The notes under the pieces: model-generated
The model's database searches: none
What the model was told of the DNA's origin: nothing
The model's input: only the letters and a program-made list of their open reading frames with translations
Translations under genes and position numbers: made by a program
Part shown: piece by piece, positions 35,292-36,400 of the stretch
Numbering within the stretch: position 1 is the first letter of the stretch
Layout of the letters: every line of letters begins with the position of its first letter
DNA from: Dipetalonema caudispina
Taxonomy: Eukaryota; Nematoda; Chromadorea; Rhabditida; Onchocercidae
Length of the DNA: 36,400 bases
Assembly (NCBI GenBank): GCA_013365325.1
Contig: JABVXV010000475.1
Span: 1-36,400, forward strand
Direction of reading: 5' to 3'

Positions 35292-36290
35292 TATTCTATA
35301 TGAAGAGCAAAATCAAATAAATTAAATATAATGGAAATAATTTGAAAAAAAATCTTACATACACAAAATTGTTCATATATTTTTCTATTTTCTGTTTTTT
35401 TTTTTTTTTTTTTCATCCTAAATATCCATGCATGCATGAAATGAATAAAAAATGATAAAGCATTTAAAATTAATTTTATCAATATGATTTGCTTTCAAAA
35501 ATTTGATAATTATTAAAGGTGATTATAATTGATAGATCAAATACATTAAGCGATCTGCGACTAATCTTCGCAAAAAAGCAAAAAAAAAAAATTTCTATTT
35601 GGATCAAATATCACAGAATGCACAACTGCTGAAAAGAGTAGACAAAATTGTGCGGAAATTAGTACTTGAATTGTAATCTAACTTTATCCCAAAAATGACA
35701 AACAAAATTGAGTAAATAGAAATGAGATAAGAAATATTAAATAGTACCTGTAGAAGAGAAACTAAAAATTCCACAAAAAAAAGTGAGAACTTTTTTACGA
35801 TTTAATTTTTTTTTTTGGGGTAATCATTTGTTAAAATATATTATCTGCAATAAATGATGGAAATTGCAGTAAAGGAACTGTGAGAAAGAAAATTAAATTA
35901 TTTCATCCCCACTGAAATTGCATATTAATTACTAAAGCTATCATTGCGACATTTAACGACAGTGTTGACTTTTGATCTCAATCATAGAGAATTGGTAAGA
36001 TCTGAGGAAGCAAACGATCTTGCAAATGCATCCAGCTGTCAGCAGTAAGTTAATTTTTCCCATGTCAGGAAACGATGAAAAAAAAAAGTGATGGATTGAC
36101 CTCATCCTTATGCTAAATGAAAATATAATTCAGTGATTAAAAGAGATTATTTAGCAATTTTCGGATATTAATAAACCAACTAAGAATTAAGGAATATAAT
36201 CTCTGAGTAAAACTGTAAGATTAGTTTATTCATTTATTCGTAACTATTAATAATAATTGATATAATAATGGTAATAATGATAATAATAAC

Positions 36291-36400
<110 letters not shown>

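Larger units (their letters stand above)
28180..36290. other. 3' flank, no firm gene
   Basis: About 8.1 kb downstream of the KASH gene. Long open frames here are mostly Ile/Tyr/Asn-rich and expected by chance at this base composition. Short patches with better composition lie on the - strand at 29244-29391 and 31432-31620 and near 35960-36045. They may be exons or remnants of another gene and are given as findings. A perfect hairpin lies at 34097-34140 and a 41-base poly-A run at 35246-35286. Confidence 0.55.

Overview
This looks like a piece of a nematode nuclear genome, most likely from a filarial or related spirurid worm. That placement is an inference from three things: extreme AT-richness with many poly-T, poly-A and (ATT)n tracts, short coding exons separated by introns of 75 bp to 6.2 kb, and one nematode-type nuclear-envelope gene. 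There is no operon, tRNA, rRNA, CRISPR array or bacterial gene. Both ends of the window lie inside long (TTA)n/(AAT)n microsatellites, which suggests a contig broken at repeats.

One gene can be supported strongly. It runs left to right on the + strand from the first recognisable exon at 4486 to a stop codon at 28177-28179. I could join 20 exons by hand with consistent splice phases. They total 3399 nt and encode 1132 visible residues plus a stop. The protein ends in a single membrane helix followed by a short tail with the C-terminal signature LDYVDGPPPL, which is the hallmark of a KASH domain. Spectrin-like helical segments, a charged motif-rich middle and a total length near that of C. elegans UNC-83 make an unc-83 orthologue the best call. 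UNC-83 is the outer nuclear membrane half of a LINC complex: it binds the SUN protein UNC-84 in the perinuclear space and recruits kinesin-1 and dynein to move nuclei. The amino-terminal exon or exons and the start codon were not found.

Layout. 1-115 is a microsatellite. 116-4485 is AT-rich DNA with no convincing exon (5' flank or first intron). 4486-13853 holds six exons encoding helical, spectrin-like sequence, separated by large introns. 13854-20063 is a 6.2 kb intron. 20064-28179 holds fourteen closely spaced exons: an acidic/basic middle region, a polythreonine exon, two W-acidic (kinesin light chain-like) motifs, a DSGxxS motif, a final spectrin-like region and the KASH domain. The last intron contains a tandem triplication of about 167 bp. 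28180-36290 is the 3' flank, with no firm gene. A few short open patches there, mainly on the - strand, could be isolated or decayed exons of another gene. 36291-36400 is a microsatellite.

I did not find evidence of an undescribed multi-gene system. The most interesting material is inside the KASH gene (tandem W-acidic motifs, a DSGxxS motif removable by in-frame splicing, a short cysteine-free luminal tail, an in-frame cassette exon and a NAGNAG acceptor) and in the weak coding signals of the flank. All splice sites are hand predictions; none has transcript support here.
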